From positions 3,368,304 through 3,432,303 of the forward strand of contig NZ_RRCN01000001.1 of the NCBI RefSeq assembly GCF_003863965.1: a stretch of DNA of 64,000 nt, given 5' to 3'. The position numbers and the translations under genes are program-made. Shown piece by piece: positions 62,691-64,000 of the stretch. Each line of letters opens with the position of its first letter. The stretch's first letter is position 1. Under the pieces are notes generated by a model that saw only the letters and a program-made list of their open reading frames with translations, was not told where the DNA came from and made no database searches. The stretch is from Paenibacillus oralis (lineage in GTDB: Bacteria > Bacillota > Bacilli > Paenibacillales > Paenibacillaceae).

Positions 62691-63631
62691 ACGAGAGGAA
62701 GGGGCCTGGCGCTGAGAACGGGAAGAAGCCTAAGAGCAGGATGGGCGGCACACGCGAAATCGATGGTAACATTAGCAGCGGCGGCGACCGCAGTGCGAGC
62801 GTCACTACCGGTCCGAACCGGTTCATCGGCGCGAAGCCGGCGTCATGGCTGAACTTGTACCGGCTGCTGATCCGCACGAGCATAAAAAGCCGGATGCAGT
62901 ACAAATTCAATTTTTTGCTGGGTACGGTGCTGGCCGCGTTGATCCAGATTTCCGAGTTTCTGATGATCGCGATCGTTCTGGACAAGTTCGGCGCAATACA
63001 GGGCTGGTCGGTTTACGAGATCGGGTATCTGTTTGCGGTGATGACGTTGTCCAAAACGCTGTACCGCACGTTTGCCGAGGAGGTGCACCATCTGGAAAAA
63101 TACCTGGTCGGCGGAGAGCTCGACCAGCTATTGACGCGGCCGATGCCGGTGCTGCTCGCTTTAATGCCGCAGAACTTCCGGCTGATGCCCGGCGAACTGC
63201 TGCAGGGTGGTTTTATCCTGTGCTGGTCGCTCGGCGCAATGATGCATAGCGGACAAGTCGGCTGGACCGCGGTGCCGTTTACGCTGTTCATTATCGTTAC
63301 CGGCGCGGTCATTTTGTTTTCTATCGGACTCGCCACGGCTACGCTCGGTTTCTGGACGACTCGCATCAGCGAACTGCAAAATTTCACCGAGGATGCAGCC
63401 CACACGGCGGCGCGCTACCCGCTCACCTTGTATCCGAAGTGGATGTCTTCGCTATTTTTGTTCGTGATCCCGGTCGGCTTTGTGAATTATGTACCTTCGC
63501 TCTATATTTTGCGGGGCGAATGGGGGCTGTGGATCCTTGCGGCGACGGCGGGGGCAGCGGCGGTTTGTCTGGCCGCCAGCTTAAGGTTCTGGCAGTTTGG
63601 CATCACCAAGTATCAGAGCACGGGGAGCTAA
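62687..63631 (+). CDS. ABC-2 family transporter permease, second subunit
   Basis: 314 residues from the ATG at 62687, overlapping the previous stop (ATGA). A ~55-residue hydrophilic N-terminal tail precedes six membrane segments (FLLGTVLAALIQISEFLMIA; WILAATAGAAAVCLAASLRF). Contains YLVGGELDQLLTRPMPVLL, the equivalent of the first permease's cytoplasmic loop. Four 65-bp repeats separate it from the ATPase gene. Confidence 0.85.
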   Translation: MNERKGPGAENGKKPKSRMGGTREIDGNISSGGDRSASVTTGPNRFIGAKPASWLNLYRLLIRTSIKSRMQYKFNFLLGTVLAALIQISEFLMIAIVLDKFGAIQGWSVYEIGYLFAVMTLSKTLYRTFAEEVHHLEKYLVGGELDQLLTRPMPVLLALMPQNFRLMPGELLQGGFILCWSLGAMMHSGQVGWTAVPFTLFIIVTGAVILFSIGLATATLGFWTTRISELQNFTEDAAHTAARYPLTLYPKWMSSLFLFVIPVGFVNYVPSLYILRGEWGLWILAATAGAAAVCLAASLRFWQFGITKYQSTGS

Positions 63632-63889
63632 GCTTATGCTTACGATACAAGTTTTGTACGAAGCCTATGCTGACGAAGTGATGCTCACAAAACTAAGTTT
63701 ATGCTTACGATGCAAGTTTTGTATGAAGTCTATGCTGACGAAGTGATGCTCACAAAACTAAGCTTATGCTTACGATGCAAGTTTTGTACGAAGTCTATGC
63801 TGACGAAGCGATGCTCACAAAACTAAGCTTATGCTTACGATGCAAGTTTTGTACGAAGTCTATGCTGACGAAGCGATGCTCACAAAACT
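63630..63889 (+). repeat. 65-bp tandem repeat, four copies
   Basis: Units start at 63630, 63695, 63760 and 63825, nearly identical. Each contains AGTTTTGT and ACAAAACT 37 bp apart, able to form an 8-bp stem. The last unit ends directly before TTTAGGAGG, the ribosome site of the ATPase gene. A diverged single core copy is at 14766-14810, in the same position relative to a ribosome site. Confidence 0.92.
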
Positions 63890-63906
63890 TTTAGGAGGCG
63901 CGGATC

Positions 63907-64000
63907 ATGATCGAAGCCAGCCATTTATATAAGGAGTTCAAAACGCCTGTCGTACGCGAGGGAAAGCTGTCCGGACTGCGCACGCTGTTTTCGCGGGAAT
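63907..64000 (+). CDS. ABC transporter ATPase, 5' end (runs off window)
   Basis: Visible N-terminus IEASHLYKEFKTPVVREGKL with SGLRTLFSRE, typical of ATPases paired with ABC-2 permeases of this type. AGGAGG upstream. Walker motifs are outside the window. Confidence 0.8.
   Translation, partial: MIEASHLYKEFKTPVVREGKLSGLRTLFSRE

Noticed and set aside
63630..63889. CRISPR-like array
   Set aside because: The units are contiguous with no variable spacers, and no cas genes are near.

Overview
The window looks like a chromosomal segment of a Paenibacillus-type Gram-positive bacterium (Bacillota). The signs are S-layer-homology (SLH) repeats, YesMN-type two-component control beside Lpl/YtcP-type sugar ABC transporters, many AraC and GntR regulators, strong AGGAGG ribosome sites with frequent GTG/TTG starts, and a Clostridium/Bacillus-style c-di-GMP-I riboswitch. 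No rRNA, tRNA, prophage, complete insertion sequence or CRISPR array was seen.

Layout. 0-1.2 kb: the 3' end of an SLH surface protein. 1.4-6.1 kb (minus): three Gfo/Idh/MocA oxidoreductases and a sugar-phosphate-isomerase-like TIM barrel, facing a divergent AraC regulator at 6.4 kb. 7.4-8.9 kb: an AraC/GyrI-like regulator and a low-molecular-weight phosphotyrosine phosphatase. 9.0-18.2 kb: a YesN/YesM-type regulator and kinase, a membrane-anchored solute-binding protein, and two permeases with a lipoprotein binding protein (oligosaccharide uptake without a local ATPase). 18.3-26.5 kb: a secreted multidomain glycosidase-like protein, a GH3 enzyme, a GH105 enzyme and an unrecognised 565-residue protein, probably the degradation arm for the imported sugar. 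26.9-27.6 kb: a HAD phosphatase (minus). 27.9-35.8 kb: a FadR-type regulator, an M20 amidohydrolase and a five-gene Opp/Dpp peptide ABC transporter, followed at 36.3 kb by an S9 peptidase.

39.2-47.9 kb holds the most unusual metabolic locus: a HutC-type GntR regulator, a short-chain polyol dehydrogenase, a complete mannose/sorbose-type PTS (IIA, IIB, IIC, IID), a mannitol-1-phosphate-dehydrogenase-like protein, the dihydroxyacetone-kinase-like pair DhaL/DhaK without DhaM, and 3-hexulose-6-phosphate synthase plus 6-phospho-3-hexuloisomerase. 48.9-61.1 kb is a polysaccharide locus: a GT2 with a receiver-like N-terminus, a flippase, a GT4, a second GT2, a 1483-residue membrane protein, a bifunctional ManC-type protein, and a response regulator and kinase. 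61.9-64 kb: two ABC-2 permeases and the start of their ATPase.

The most striking non-coding signal is a set of seven intergenic elements of about 180-200 bp in three sequence families. Each holds four short palindromic or word-like units. In all seven the outer unit spacings are 50-52 bp, and the inner spacing is 58, 60 or 72 bp depending on family. Where orientation can be read, units 1-2 are inverted relative to units 3-4. They recur roughly every 10-13 kb between transcription units. Also present are a MITE-like element with 13-bp terminal inverted repeats (three full copies and two fragments), a four-copy 65-bp tandem repeat whose hairpin abuts a Shine-Dalgarno sequence, and a well-formed c-di-GMP-I riboswitch with its own promoter but no gene behind it.
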